From positions 1 through 38,381 of the forward strand of contig JARLHO010000005.1 in assembly GCA_031292215.1 (NCBI GenBank): 38,381 nucleotides of DNA, given 5' to 3'. A model generated the notes under the pieces. It was not told the origin of the DNA. It saw nothing but the letters and a program-made list of their open reading frames with translations, and made no database searches. The first letter of the stretch is position 1. Each line of letters opens with the position of its first letter. Of the stretch, positions 15,595 to 24,492 are shown piece after piece. The DNA comes from Syntrophobacteraceae bacterium. Its GTDB lineage: Bacteria > Desulfobacterota > Syntrophobacteria > Syntrophobacterales > Syntrophobacteraceae. The position numbers were made by a program, and so were the translations under genes.

Positions 15595-17711
15595 GCAGTG
15601 CAAAGACCCGGCGATGGGCAAAGCCCCCAGTTTGCCGCCAGGGCTGTGTCGGAGATCATCCATACCGCTTCGTGCAGCGCCGCAAGAGAGGATGGGTCGC
15701 ACAATAATTGCCTTTTTTCCGAAGCTAAAAGCCCATCGGGTCCAAGGTCCAGCGCTTTTTGCCTAAGTCTTCGCCGTCGCTCGAGGACTTGCGGGCAGTA
15801 TTTTCGCTCCCCTCGCAGCAGCGACAGGTGCAGAGCATGAATGCAAGGATCGACCACAGCCATCAGGAAGCCCTGTTGCCCGGGTTTTGACAAAACGGAA
15901 GCAAACGGGCGGTATTCCCCCCTGTAGCTCTGCATCCATAACAATTCGCGGGGAGGCGCGGTTTCGGCGGGCGTGCGGAATAGACCCGCCTCGTGGAACC
16001 TGCGGCCCGCGGTGATGCGACTCGACCATACTGACAGGGGGACGGCTAAAATGAGCGAAAAAAGGATCGGTGTAAGCCAGAGGAAAAACGAGCGATTGGT
16101 GAGCAAAACCGCTAGAGTCCAGACAAGGCCCAGGGCCATCCCGGCGCCGTGGAACCGCAAGGCCTCACCCCAGGACGTGCCGCGAGCCCCCCTTTGCTGT
16201 GTTCCCCATCCGACCTTTCGGCCCAGGAGGATGCTCAGCACGAAGCTGGTGTAAAAAATCATCCGGATCGGTGCGAGAAGGGAGGAAAGAACGGCCTCGG
16301 CAATTGTGCTGATCGCCAGTTTGGGGCCGCCTCCGAATTCTTTGGCCCTGCGTTTTAGCAATACCAGCAGCACGCCCAAAAGCTTGGGCAAAAAGAGCAA
16401 AACGGCGGTAGTTATTCCGAGAATCACTGCCCAGCCCTGGTCCCACACCGGCCAGCGGGGAAAAAGGACATGTCTTGGGGGAAAATAGGCCGGTGGAACG
16501 ACGGTTTCAAAAATTGCCTGGGCAGTGCTAAGAAATAGAAAAAGAAACCACAAAAGACCGGAAAGGTAAGCCATCGCTCCCGCAAGAAACAGGGCGCGGT
16601 GAGCCGGAATCACCCCCCTGGCGAATAGCAGCCTCAGATGCTGCATGTTGCCCTGGCACCACCGCCTGTCGCGTTTTAGCTCATCCAAAAGATTTGGCGG
16701 CGGCTGCTCGTAGCTTCCCCCAAGACCGTACGCCGGCCATACTCCCCACCCGGCCCGGCGCATCAGGGCGGCCTCTACAAAATCATGGCTTAGGATTTCC
16801 CCCCCCAGGGGCGGTCTGCCGGACAAAACGGGCAGCGCGCAATGGTTCATAAACGGTTTTACGCGGATGATCGCGTTGTGGCCCCAGTATTGGGAGTCGC
16901 CCAGTTGCCAGAAGTGTAGCCCGGCCGCGAACATGGGGCCGAACAGATGGTTGGCGAACTGCTGGAGACGGGCGAAAAGGGTGGCGCCGTTTATCCCCGT
17001 TGGAAAGGTCTGAAGAATTCCAACGGTTGGGTTTTTCTCCATCGCCGCGACCATCCGGAGCAGCGTGGGGCCGCTCATGAGGCTGTCGGCGTCAAAGACG
17101 ATCATGTACCTGTATCGGTATCCCCACCTGCGGCAAAAATCGGCGATATTGCCGCTCTTGCGTTTGACGTTCACCCGGCGGTTTCGATAGAAAACGCGCT
17201 CGGCCCCGTCCAGGAGGCGTGAGAACTCGTGCCAGGCGGCCTCCTCCTCGATCCAGATGTCCGGGTCGCTCGAATCGCTAAGGATGTAGAAGTGAAAAAA
17301 CTCGAGGCCGCCGGCCTCCTGGAGAGACCGGTAGACGGAGTAGAGGCCGGCAAATACCCGATCGACCGGTTCGTTATAGACCGGGATCACGACCGCGGTT
17401 TTCACCTTCCCGGAAACGGAAACCGGTTTCGTTTTCGCTTCTTTGGTCACAAGTAATTGCCCCGGACCCCAAAGGAGAGAAAAAAATCCGGCGACGCTTG
17501 CCCAAAATCCGATGGAAATCCAGGCAAAAAGCGTTGCGAACAGCAACACGACAAAGAGGCCGAGGGCCGAGACCCCCCTGTGTGGCAAGACATGCGCCAT
17601 GAAATATGCGGCCACGGCAGTCGGGGCCAGCACGAGCCATGAGAGCAGCAGCCGGCGTCTTTTGACGGCTCTTTCCCAGGAGTTATTTCGGACCTCGCGC
17701 ACCATTTCCAT
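15579..17711 (-). CDS. opgH: Glucans biosynthesis glucosyltransferase H
   Basis: A family 2 membrane glucosyltransferase that polymerises UDP-glucose into the linear backbone of osmoregulated periplasmic glucans. Numbered from a possible TTG at 17726, it has AVVIPVYNEP (111-120), DAD (212-214), SHDFVEA (313-319) and RRWCQGN (354-360), the D, DxD, HD/ED and RW motifs of the active site. Multiple membrane helices surround the catalytic domain (two N-terminal at about 27-80, about five after residue 375). The ATG at 17711 is preferred because of position; 17726 (TTG) and 17705 (ATG) are alternatives. Its start overlaps the preceding small gene by about 30 bases, which indicates translational coupling. 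Compared with the E. coli protein it lacks the long cytoplasmic N-terminal extension. Confidence 0.93.
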   Translation of the reverse strand: MEMVREVRNNSWERAVKRRRLLLSWLVLAPTAVAAYFMAHVLPHRGVSALGLFVVLLFATLFAWISIGFWASVAGFFSLLWGPGQLLVTKEAKTKPVSVSGKVKTAVVIPVYNEPVDRVFAGLYSVYRSLQEAGGLEFFHFYILSDSSDPDIWIEEEAAWHEFSRLLDGAERVFYRNRRVNVKRKSGNIADFCRRWGYRYRYMIVFDADSLMSGPTLLRMVAAMEKNPTVGILQTFPTGINGATLFARLQQFANHLFGPMFAAGLHFWQLGDSQYWGHNAIIRVKPFMNHCALPVLSGRPPLGGEILSHDFVEAALMRRAGWGVWPAYGLGGSYEQPPPNLLDELKRDRRWCQGNMQHLRLLFARGVIPAHRALFLAGAMAYLSGLLWFLFLFLSTAQAIFETVVPPAYFPPRHVLFPRWPVWDQGWAVILGITTAVLLFLPKLLGVLLVLLKRRAKEFGGGPKLAISTIAEAVLSSLLAPIRMIFYTSFVLSILLGRKVGWGTQQRGARGTSWGEALRFHGAGMALGLVWTLAVLLTNRSFFLWLTPILFSLILAVPLSVWSSRITAGRRFHEAGLFRTPAETAPPRELLWMQSYRGEYRPFASVLSKPGQQGFLMAVVDPCIHALHLSLLRGERKYCPQVLERRRRLRQKALDLGPDGLLASEKRQLLCDPSSLAALHEAVWMISDTALAANWGLCPSPGLCTAAAGA

Positions 17712-18078
17712 TCTTTCGGCGGCCAAAGACGGTTTTTGAAAAAATTTCTTCCGAGACCATGGGGAGTCGATGGACAGGGGGGGCGGCGCGAGAGGGGAGT
17801 TGGCCCTGGGAAACCGGGTAGCGACAGCTTGGCGCCTTTTTGCTTAAAAGCTTACGCAAAGCCTGCATGGCGCCGGCAACCGGATCGGCCGCCCCCTCTT
17901 GCTCTGCGGCCCTTAGAGCGCCAAGGGCCAGCTCCAGCGCCAACGGAGCGGGAAGCCCCAGGCTGCGCAGGTAGAGCAATACCCTGTCGCCGGCCGTTTG
18001 CCATTGGCTCTCGGGCAGGGCCGCTTCCCCGGTTCCCTCTTGTGCAACCACCGATGCCGGAAACTCGATCAACTTCAT
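17683..18078 (-). CDS. Small protein between opgG and opgH, possible detached OpgH N-terminal region
   Basis: A 131-aa soluble protein with helical, Ala/Leu-rich sequence (LLYLRSLGLPAPLALELALG) and a basic, Pro-rich C-terminus including PPVHRLPMVSEEI. The ATG at 18078 has GGAGGG nine bases upstream. In-frame starts at 18120 and 18165 are possible, the latter overlapping the end of opgG. Its 3' end overlaps opgH. The last segment resembles the stretch just before the membrane part of OpgH in other proteobacteria. This suggests that the cytoplasmic N-terminal region of OpgH, which in E. coli senses UDP-glucose and touches FtsZ, is here a separate subunit. That interpretation is inference; a plain hypothetical protein is the alternative. 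Confidence 0.6.
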   Translation of the reverse strand: MKLIEFPASVVAQEGTGEAALPESQWQTAGDRVLLYLRSLGLPAPLALELALGALRAAEQEGAADPVAGAMQALRKLLSKKAPSCRYPVSQGQLPSRAAPPVHRLPMVSEEIFSKTVFGRRKNGNGARGPK

Positions 18079-18140
18079 TTCAAGCCACCCTCCGCGACCC
18101 CGCAGGCCACGAACCTCCATGAATTTTGCCTCTTGCCGGG

Positions 18141-19667
18141 TCAAAAGGGGTCCACATAGCTCCATGTTTCGGTAAGGACCTCATCTTTTTGCCGCAAAAA
18201 GGCGCGGAGCTCTACTGGCCGGACGGCCCCCGCCTTTACCTTATCGAGCGCCCCCTGTTCCTTTTCGACCCGGAAGGCCAGGCGCCAGCCGTGGGTAAAC
18301 GGGTTGCGCTCGATGTTGCGCTCGACCACCTTCCCCCCGCCGACACTAATATCGGCCTGCAACTTTGCATCGGCTGGAAGAGAACCCAGCTTGCCTCCCG
18401 CAAAATCTAGCAGGTAGAGTTTGACCGCAGGATCTTTTGTAGCCGACGTCCGGGTGGCGACCACTTTGCCGGCAGGCGGCGGGGCCATCTCGGGTGGGCC
18501 CCACTTTATCTCATAGGTAAAAGCGACCGGTTTCCCCGGCTCAGGATTTACCGACGGAACCCAGTAGCAAACGATATTGTCGTTTTTTTCGCTGGGCGAG
18601 GGGATCTCCACAAGTTCGACTCTGCCCGTTCCAAAGCCTTTCCCCGGGATTATCCACGCGCTTGGCCTGTTTTGATAATCGGCCTCCAGATCCTGGTAGT
18701 CGTTAAAATCGGTGTCTTGCTGGAAGAGGCCAAACCCTTTTGGATCGCTCATCGCAAAGGAGGTGACCAAAAGCCTTTGCGGGTTTATAAGCGGCCGCCA
18801 AATCCATTCGCCGGCGCCGGTTGCGATTTGCAACCCGTCACAGTCGTGCACCCGGGGGCGGAAATTATCGACCGGTCGTATATTTGTGTTTTCACCATAG
18901 AAAAACATTCCGGTAAGAGGCGCCATGCCTAGTTTTTGAACCCGTTTTCGCAAAAAAAGCGTAGCGGCCACGGCAATCGATGTCGCTTGTCCCGGCTGTA
19001 TGACAAACCGGTAGGCCCCGGTTAAAGACGGACTGTCGAGCAAAGCGAAGAGCGTGATGGAGGTGGCTTTGGATTCGGGGCGCTCGAGCCAGAATTCTTT
19101 AAAATAGGGGAATTCTTCCCCGGAGGGGAGCGCCGTATCGATCGCCAGTCCCCTGGCGGAAAGACCGTAATTTTCACCCCTTCCAATGGCTCGAAAGTAG
19201 CTTGCCCCCAGAAAAACAGCGAACTCGTCATAGTATTTGGGGGTGTTTATCCGGTAGTGGAGGCGAAAGCCTGAAAACCCCAGATTTTTTAGTTCCTGGT
19301 AACTCAATTTGTTCATCCCGTAATGAAAAAGATCGGGGGAATACTTGACCGGCAGGAGGCTGCCGGATTGAACGACATTGATATTTACCAGCCGGTTAAA
19401 GAGCCAGCCGGGGAAAAAGAACTGAACCTGGAAGGGCAGTTTGTCTTTTTGCCATAGAGCCTTATCGGGTTTAAAGCGTATGTCTCTCCACTGATTGTAA
19501 TCGAGCTTGGATAAAGCCTCGGGAAGTGCGGCGGGCTGCTCGAAAGGCTTTTTGGCAAGCAGTTGAGCCTTCTTTACCGCATCCTCATAGCGAAATCCCT
19601 TCGAACGAGCCGTTGGAACAAGGCAGAAAAACAATAGTAGCACCAGTAAGCAGCCCGGTTTTCGCAT
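18141..19667 (-). CDS. opgG: Periplasmic glucans biosynthesis protein G
   Basis: A 508-aa exported protein of the OpgG/MdoG family, needed for branching or release of periplasmic glucans. The signal peptide is MRKPGCLLVLLLFFCLVPTA and then RS. The mature protein starts GFRYEDAVKKAQLLAKKPF and has typical segments YNQWRDIRFKPDKALW, YFRAIGRGENYGLSARGLA, EFPYFKEFWLERP and FDFNDYQDLE-like sequence. The ATG at 19667 gives the cleanest signal peptide, but a TTG at 19697 overlapping the previous stop (TTGA) is possible. It sits between the UGPase gene and the small gene/opgH in one leftward operon. Confidence 0.93.
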   Translation of the reverse strand: MRKPGCLLVLLLFFCLVPTARSKGFRYEDAVKKAQLLAKKPFEQPAALPEALSKLDYNQWRDIRFKPDKALWQKDKLPFQVQFFFPGWLFNRLVNINVVQSGSLLPVKYSPDLFHYGMNKLSYQELKNLGFSGFRLHYRINTPKYYDEFAVFLGASYFRAIGRGENYGLSARGLAIDTALPSGEEFPYFKEFWLERPESKATSITLFALLDSPSLTGAYRFVIQPGQATSIAVAATLFLRKRVQKLGMAPLTGMFFYGENTNIRPVDNFRPRVHDCDGLQIATGAGEWIWRPLINPQRLLVTSFAMSDPKGFGLFQQDTDFNDYQDLEADYQNRPSAWIIPGKGFGTGRVELVEIPSPSEKNDNIVCYWVPSVNPEPGKPVAFTYEIKWGPPEMAPPPAGKVVATRTSATKDPAVKLYLLDFAGGKLGSLPADAKLQADISVGGGKVVERNIERNPFTHGWRLAFRVEKEQGALDKVKAGAVRPVELRAFLRQKDEVLTETWSYVDPF

Positions 19668-19693
19668 GGCAGGCAAATGTCCTTTGGCCTTTT

Positions 19694-21094
19694 TCAATCG
19701 AAAATCAAATCATGGTCGATGTGGCGCCCGTCTTCGATACCGACCTGTCGTGACCTGTAGTTGGCGATGGAGACCGTGCCGTGGACGGCTACATTGCGAC
19801 CGAACCTCACGTCCCCCTGCAGCGAAAAGGATTGGCAATTTATGAGGGAGGGCGGGCCGTGGGGAAAACGCGACCGCAGGGAAAAAATCCCCGAATAGAA
19901 GGCCGGATCCAGTGAAATCTCTATTTGATCCAGTTTTCTCTCGGGATTTATGGCCACTCGGAAACCCTCTTGGAGTGCATAATAGTCGGACCACAAAAGG
20001 AGTAGATCTTCACAGCTTTTTACCGGGGAAAATCTGGACCGATCCACTCGGATCGCTGCGCTTCTTTCAAATAACTCTATCGCGGATCCCAGCGCCGATT
20101 CGATGTGATAGACCCGCGGGGAGTCGGGGTCGAGCGGGTCGAGCGTCTTGGGGTTTGCGATGAAGGGGATTGTAGCCAGTTTCTTTTCCCCGAGGATCTT
20201 TTGGACCGATTCGAGGTTTATCCAGATATTGTTGGTGTTAAAGAAGGGGTGGCGCCCGATGTCTGCACACGACGTCCGGTCGCCGTGGTCGCATTGACTT
20301 GCTTCGCGGAGCATGAGGCGTCCGTCTGGAAACCTTGCCAGATGTCCCCCCTTGCGGTCGATGGGCGTGCGCTCGGTTACCTCCATGAGAAAATCGAGCC
20401 GCTCGCTCTCAAAGTAGCCCAGGATCCCGGTATCGATTCCCGCGCTTAAGTTGTCGATATTGGAGACGAAAAGATAGCGATAGCCGGCCTCGACAAGACG
20501 CCTTAAAAGCCCCGAGGTCTCCATTGCCAACAGGAGATCGCCGTGGCCCGCCGGGTTCCATTCGAGCAGCCTCTCGCCGGGTGAACTGGCGGGCTCGAAG
20601 GTCTCTATAACCACCTTGGGGTATTTGTGCTGAACGAAACTGTGGACCAATCCCTCGCGAATGTCCTGGCAGGATTTAAGGACCTGTAGCGTCGCCGATT
20701 CTGTAAAAAAACTGTTCATGAGCACCAGGGGGGAGTTGCGCTCGAAGAGTTCGCGGGCATGCCGCATCTGTTGGAGGACGATATCTAGAAAGGAGAGCCC
20801 TATTTTGGCTTCAAAAAGCGATTTGGGACCGTTAAGTCCCATAGTCGTTCCCAGTCCGCCATTTAGCTTTACGACAACCGTTTGTCCAAGCGCCTCCACC
20901 CCCTTTTCTCGATAGGGCGCCAGTCTCTCCAGCCTCTCGATCTGATCGGTTTGAGCGGGCACGATGTCGGTTTCGGGGATAATAGGCCCCTTGCCTGTTG
21001 CGAGGCGCCCGTAAAACTGGGAAAACATCTCGATCGCGGCCTGCGGTAGTCTTTCCTGCCGCATTTTTACAATGAAGGAATCAACAGATTTCAT
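19694..21094 (-). CDS. UTP--glucose-1-phosphate uridylyltransferase, eukaryotic-like UDPGP family
   Basis: A 466-aa enzyme making UDP-glucose from UTP and glucose-1-phosphate. The nucleotide-binding motif LNGGLGTTMG (77-86) and GPKS (89-92) are intact. WNPAGHGDLL, VSNIDNLSAGIDTGILGYF and FFNTNNIWINLE are hallmarks of the UGP2-like (UDPGP) family and differ from the GalU type used by most bacteria. The C-terminus has the left-handed beta-helix-like pattern SLQGDVRFGRNVAVHGTVSI. The ATG at 21094 is chosen; a TTG at 21130 has no ribosome-binding site. It is the first gene of the glucan operon, so it likely supplies OpgH directly with its substrate. Confidence 0.93.
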   Translation of the reverse strand: MKSVDSFIVKMRQERLPQAAIEMFSQFYGRLATGKGPIIPETDIVPAQTDQIERLERLAPYREKGVEALGQTVVVKLNGGLGTTMGLNGPKSLFEAKIGLSFLDIVLQQMRHARELFERNSPLVLMNSFFTESATLQVLKSCQDIREGLVHSFVQHKYPKVVIETFEPASSPGERLLEWNPAGHGDLLLAMETSGLLRRLVEAGYRYLFVSNIDNLSAGIDTGILGYFESERLDFLMEVTERTPIDRKGGHLARFPDGRLMLREASQCDHGDRTSCADIGRHPFFNTNNIWINLESVQKILGEKKLATIPFIANPKTLDPLDPDSPRVYHIESALGSAIELFERSAAIRVDRSRFSPVKSCEDLLLLWSDYYALQEGFRVAINPERKLDQIEISLDPAFYSGIFSLRSRFPHGPPSLINCQSFSLQGDVRFGRNVAVHGTVSIANYRSRQVGIEDGRHIDHDLIFD

Positions 21095-21156
21095 ACCTTC
21101 GAATCTAGGCTCGCCAAAAGTGAAACGCAAGAGGGACGGCGAGGGTGGCCCCGGCG

Positions 21157-21438
21157 CTACATTTTTTCTTTGATTCCCCGGCTAAGGAGCCACCGGGAAA
21201 GCGTATCGGCCTTTACAGCCGCGATGAGCCCTTCTGCCGCGGAGTAGTCGCCCATGGGTTTTATCGTCAAATATTGAAAGGCGATGCCGAACAGGTAGGC
21301 GAAAAGGTAATCGAGGACCCATGCGGCAAAGATCTGGTGTCCCATGATGGTAAAGGGCAGGAGGAAAATGAGCCACTCGGCGAAAATGTCTCCACGGGTG
21401 CAGCCGGCGCCGCAAGGGGTTGAAGCAAGGCCAACCAT
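21157..21438 (-). pseudogene. DUF4396-like membrane protein with internal deletion
   Basis: A 93-aa frame. CGAGCTRGDIFAEW, the following two membrane segments, GIAFQYLTIKPM and GLIAAVKADTLS match the first half of DUF4396 proteins as I know them. The text then jumps straight to RWLLSRGIKEKM, which is the family's extreme C-terminus. About 50 residues (two helices) that normally lie between are absent, without a frame change. No ribosome-binding site is seen before the ATG at 21438, and the open frame continues upstream without another ATG. It is probably a decaying gene; a functional short variant cannot be excluded. It lies upstream of the UGPase on the same strand. Confidence 0.55.
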
Positions 21439-21687
21439 CTGCCAGAAAGGCTTAGTTTGTTTTCGGGGGGCTTTGCCGTTTCTTCTTGGACTGTTGCTTT
21501 TTTTGACGCGTGGAAAGGCGCCCGAGCGTGAAATAGGGGTAAAGGCCGATCGTCCCCGAGCGTTCTCTTTACTGAGGCAATGAAGGGGGCGTAAAAAATG
21601 TTATTGCCAGGCATCTTCCGGGGGCGCGCGCCCGTTACCCGCTGGTTGCGCCGATGCTTCAAAAATATTAATCCCTAACTTTAAACC

Positions 21688-23178
21688 ATGAAAAAAGCGA
21701 CCGCCTCCCTTCTGCCTGGCGCGGAAACGGGCGAGCAGGAACAGTGGATAGAAACCGACATTGCGGCCCGGCTAGACCGGCTGCCATGGAGCCGGTGGCA
21801 TTGGTTTGTCGTAATCGGGCTTGGAATAACGTGGGTTCTAGACGGACTGGAAGTCACCATCCAGGGCGCCATCGCCACGGTTCTTCTGGACTCGCGCACA
21901 CTCGGGCTGACTCGCGCCCGGATAGGTCTGACGGTTACCGGCTACCTTCTTGGAGCGGTTTTAGGCGCCCTCGTTTTCGGCTATCTCACAGACCGGCTCG
22001 GCCGAAAGAAACTCTTCCTGACAACCCTTGCGCTCTACCTGACTTCCACCGCTCTAACCGGCTTGACCTGGGATTTCCGGAGCATGTTTTTTATCCGGTT
22101 CTGTACGGGAGCGGGAATCGGCGGCGAGTACGCAGCCATAAACTCCGCCATCGACGAACTCATTCCCGCACGGGTCCGGGGCAGAACAGATCTCATCATA
22201 AACAGCACCTTCTGGCTGGGAACAGCGCTCGGGTCTGCGGCATCGATTTTCTTTTTGGACCCCAGGATCTTCCCGATAAACCTCGGGTGGCGGCTGGCAT
22301 TTCTTTTCGGGGCAGCCCTTGGGCTGATCATCATCGCGATGCGACGCTTCATTCCGGAAAGCCCCCGGTGGCTGATCACCCACGGCCATGTGGAGGAAGC
22401 GCAAAAAATCGTAGCTGAAATTGAAATAAATGTACAAGCCGGCCTCGCAGCCCCCACGCCCTTCCATCCCGGGGCGCCCCCGCCGAATCTACTAAGGATC
22501 AGGACCGACCGGCGCATAGGATTTCTCGAAATTATCCGAACCATTCTCAAAAGGAACTGGCGAAGGTCGCTCCTTGCCCTGTGTTTGATGATCTCTCAGG
22601 CATTCTTTTACAACGGGGTATATTTTTCGCAATCGCTTGTGCTCGTAACCTTTTTTGCGGTGGCCCCGGACCGGGTCGGCTTGTACCTGCTGCCGCTGGC
22701 CTTTGCCAATCTTTTTGGCCCCCTTTGCCTGGGCCATTTTTTTGATTCCGTGGGCAGAAAGCCGATGATAGCCCTTACCTACTGCCTCTCCGGAGTTCTT
22801 CTGGCCCTCATGGGCCGGGCCTTCGCAAAAGGGGCCGTAACCGGTGTGGAGCAGACTCTTTTCCTGTGTCTTATTTTTTTTATCGCCTCCTCGGCCGCAA
22901 GCTCGGCCTACCTCACCGCCAGCGAAATATTTCCCGTCGAAACCCGCGCGCTGGCCATTGCAATTTTTTATGCCGCAGGAACCGGCGTCGGCGGAGCGGC
23001 GGCTCCCGCGCTCTTTGGCTCACTGATACAAACGGGCAAGCTCAGCTTGATGTATGGCTATTTTGCCGGCTCTCTTCTCATGGTGACAGCCGCGCTGGCC
23101 GAAGTCCTTCTCGGCGTCAGGGCGGAGCGAAAGTCGCTCGAAGAAATCGCGGCGCCGATGAGTTCGGAAAACGAGTGA
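21688..23178 (+). CDS. MFS transporter, sugar-porter-like/AAHS-like
   Basis: A 496-aa major facilitator with twelve predicted helices and a 40-residue N-terminal cytoplasmic stretch. Motif A between helices 2 and 3 reads GYLTDRLGRKKLF. GAGIGGEYAAINSAIDELIP (helix 4) and RRFIPESPRWL after helix 6 are typical of the sugar-porter and aromatic-acid (AAHS) groups. A central loop of about 60 residues (230-290) separates the halves. In the second half GHFFDSVGRKPMIAL repeats motif A and ASEIFPVETRALAIAIFYAAG repeats the PETR-type motif. The substrate is unknown; organic acids or sugars by proton symport are likely. No strong ribosome-binding site is visible before the ATG. No enzyme genes are adjacent to point to a substrate. 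Confidence 0.9.
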   Translation: MKKATASLLPGAETGEQEQWIETDIAARLDRLPWSRWHWFVVIGLGITWVLDGLEVTIQGAIATVLLDSRTLGLTRARIGLTVTGYLLGAVLGALVFGYLTDRLGRKKLFLTTLALYLTSTALTGLTWDFRSMFFIRFCTGAGIGGEYAAINSAIDELIPARVRGRTDLIINSTFWLGTALGSAASIFFLDPRIFPINLGWRLAFLFGAALGLIIIAMRRFIPESPRWLITHGHVEEAQKIVAEIEINVQAGLAAPTPFHPGAPPPNLLRIRTDRRIGFLEIIRTILKRNWRRSLLALCLMISQAFFYNGVYFSQSLVLVTFFAVAPDRVGLYLLPLAFANLFGPLCLGHFFDSVGRKPMIALTYCLSGVLLALMGRAFAKGAVTGVEQTLFLCLIFFIASSAASSAYLTASEIFPVETRALAIAIFYAAGTGVGGAAAPALFGSLIQTGKLSLMYGYFAGSLLMVTAALAEVLLGVRAERKSLEEIAAPMSSENE

Positions 23179-23215
23179 TGGCTGTAAAAGTTGCTTCGCG
23201 CGATGGAGCGGCCAG

Positions 23216-23240
23216 GCTCAATCGCCCCCCCTTTTTTTGT
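23216..23240 (-). repeat. Dispersed repeat fragment, inverted
   Basis: GGCTCAATCGCCCCCCC followed by a T-run is the reverse complement of the A-run/GGGGGCGATTGAGCC core of copy A at 12195-12219. Only the core is present. It marks the start of the mobile-DNA remnant region after the MFS gene. Confidence 0.55.
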
Positions 23241-23315
23241 GATTTTTTGCGCAGAACCCGAAGTAAGACTGACCGGGAAGCCTTCGGGTGAGTTCGCCGA
23301 TTGGGTCGAAGATGA

Positions 23316-23576
23316 GTCCACGATAGGCAAAAAGTAGTTTTCCACACATGCCATCATACTTACGGGAGTTGGATGGCGCAAGGCGGCGTGCCTCTCTATA
23401 CGATAAAAGAACTCATAGGGCATCACAACATCGAGACCACTCAACGCTATGCTCATCTTTGTAACGTCAATTTTCAGAATGCAATCAGGGTCTTTGAAGG
23501 CAGTTTGGCAACCGCCCCCGATGATAACGACACCGGGAATACTCCCGCTGAGGCTGGCGGTCATGGTAACCAGTAG
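23316..23576 (+). pseudogene. Tyrosine recombinase (phage-type integrase), C-terminal remnant
   Basis: Only the end of the catalytic domain remains: RQKVVFHTCHHTYGSWMAQ, then GVPLYTIKELIGHHNIETTQ and RYAHL with the nucleophile Tyr. Intact relatives read FHTLRHTFASW, so the catalytic Arg of the HxxR box is a His here (about 23349-23351). An in-frame stop (TGA at 23313) precedes the remnant and the N-terminal two thirds are missing. A start at the internal ATG 23373 would give a 67-aa nonfunctional piece. The surroundings hold other mobile-DNA debris. Confidence 0.8.
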
Positions 23577-23580
23577 CAGA

Positions 23581-24036
23581 TCACCATCCCGGTGGTTTGT
23601 GGATGGTGGCGCCGGGGATTGGATTCGGAAGTTGCGTTTTCGCCAGTGCTCCGCGCCGCACTTTTCGAACGAAGTCGGCGTGTTGTTGCAATTGCTTTGA
23701 AGTCTTCCTTACGCCGGGAGTGACAAGCCCAGGCAACTTCCGGCTATGGTGCTCCTTGACGAGGCGCATGGCTTCGGCAAGGTCGCTGTCGTTCGATACG
23801 ACCACCTCAAGGATGTAGCTCTTGAGAGCGCGGATGAAAGTCTCTTGCCGAATTGGTTTGTCGGGATCATCTGGAGTCGCTGAAACGAGCGCAGTGAAAT
23901 ACTTGATCGATACGATCTGATTATTGCTCTTTAGAAGACATGCAAAAAATGCTTTGAAATCAAGCCATTTGAACGGAGTCCCTTTTACCGCCCCGTAATA
24001 ACAGTTGAAACCATCAATGTAAATGTATGTCCTCAA
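23581..24036 (-). pseudogene. NYN-domain (PIN-like nuclease) protein with central deletion
   Basis: A 151-aa frame from a TTG at 24036 with GGAAGG just upstream. The N-terminus YIYIDGFNCYYGAVKGTPFKWLD-type sequence is the start of the NYN/DUF88-like PIN-fold domain (first catalytic Asp in YIDGFN). The C-terminal part VVVSNDSDLAEAMRLV and the tail ending TIHKPPGW also match the family. Between them, after RALKSYI, relatives as I recall carry about 50-60 further residues including a KxxEKGSDV segment with a catalytic Asp; here it is absent without a frame change. The enzyme is therefore probably dead. These proteins are RNA-nuclease-like and often sit in accessory regions, as here. A longer frame to 24279 runs through the hairpins and is not supported. 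Confidence 0.6.
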
Positions 24037-24048
24037 TCTTCCTTCCGC

Positions 24049-24078
24049 AAAAAAGCAGAAGCCCCACGAGGGGGCTTC
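24049..24078 (-). terminator. Rho-independent terminator or attenuator upstream of the NYN gene
   Basis: On the minus strand GAAGCCCC (24078-24071) pairs with GGGGCTTC (24065-24058) around a five-base loop, followed by TGC and six Ts (24054-24049). It lies just 13 bases before the NYN start, so it would stop incoming transcription or act as an attenuator for that gene. Confidence 0.65.
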
Positions 24079-24082
24079 GCAG

Positions 24083-24102
24083 CCCAAGGTCGAAACCTTG
24101 GG
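24083..24102. repeat. Perfect hairpin next to the terminator
   Basis: CCCAAGGT (24083-24090) and ACCTTGGG (24095-24102) pair perfectly around a CGAA loop. With the terminator hairpin it forms a double stem, separated by four bases, upstream of the NYN gene. Confidence 0.6.
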
Positions 24103-24492
24103 GGGGATAACAAAATTAACGATCCAAAAACAAAGCATTTGGAGCGGCTTTTCAAGAAAAATCCGAAGATCATGGCGGTTGAACGGCGTCTTCCTTGTTT
24201 GCGCGGGAAATCCAACCGCCGAACCTTCGGCTGACTTTCTAAAGTCGCCATTATCCTCGATTTTGGCAGATTTGGGCAAGGAATTCTGTGCCTGAATACC
24301 GGCTCGACCAGCAATTCAGCCTATTTTCTAATCTTAAATATATCTACGGTGATTTCTCATCGATTTAAAAAGTCATTGCCGGTTTAATTTTTCCCGCACT
24401 CAATTTTCTCGTTTTCAGCGGAACCGTCTCGGTTTAATATTGTGCGATCAAGCGGCTATTATGGATTAGGAAATCCAAGCGGGAGGAACGCT

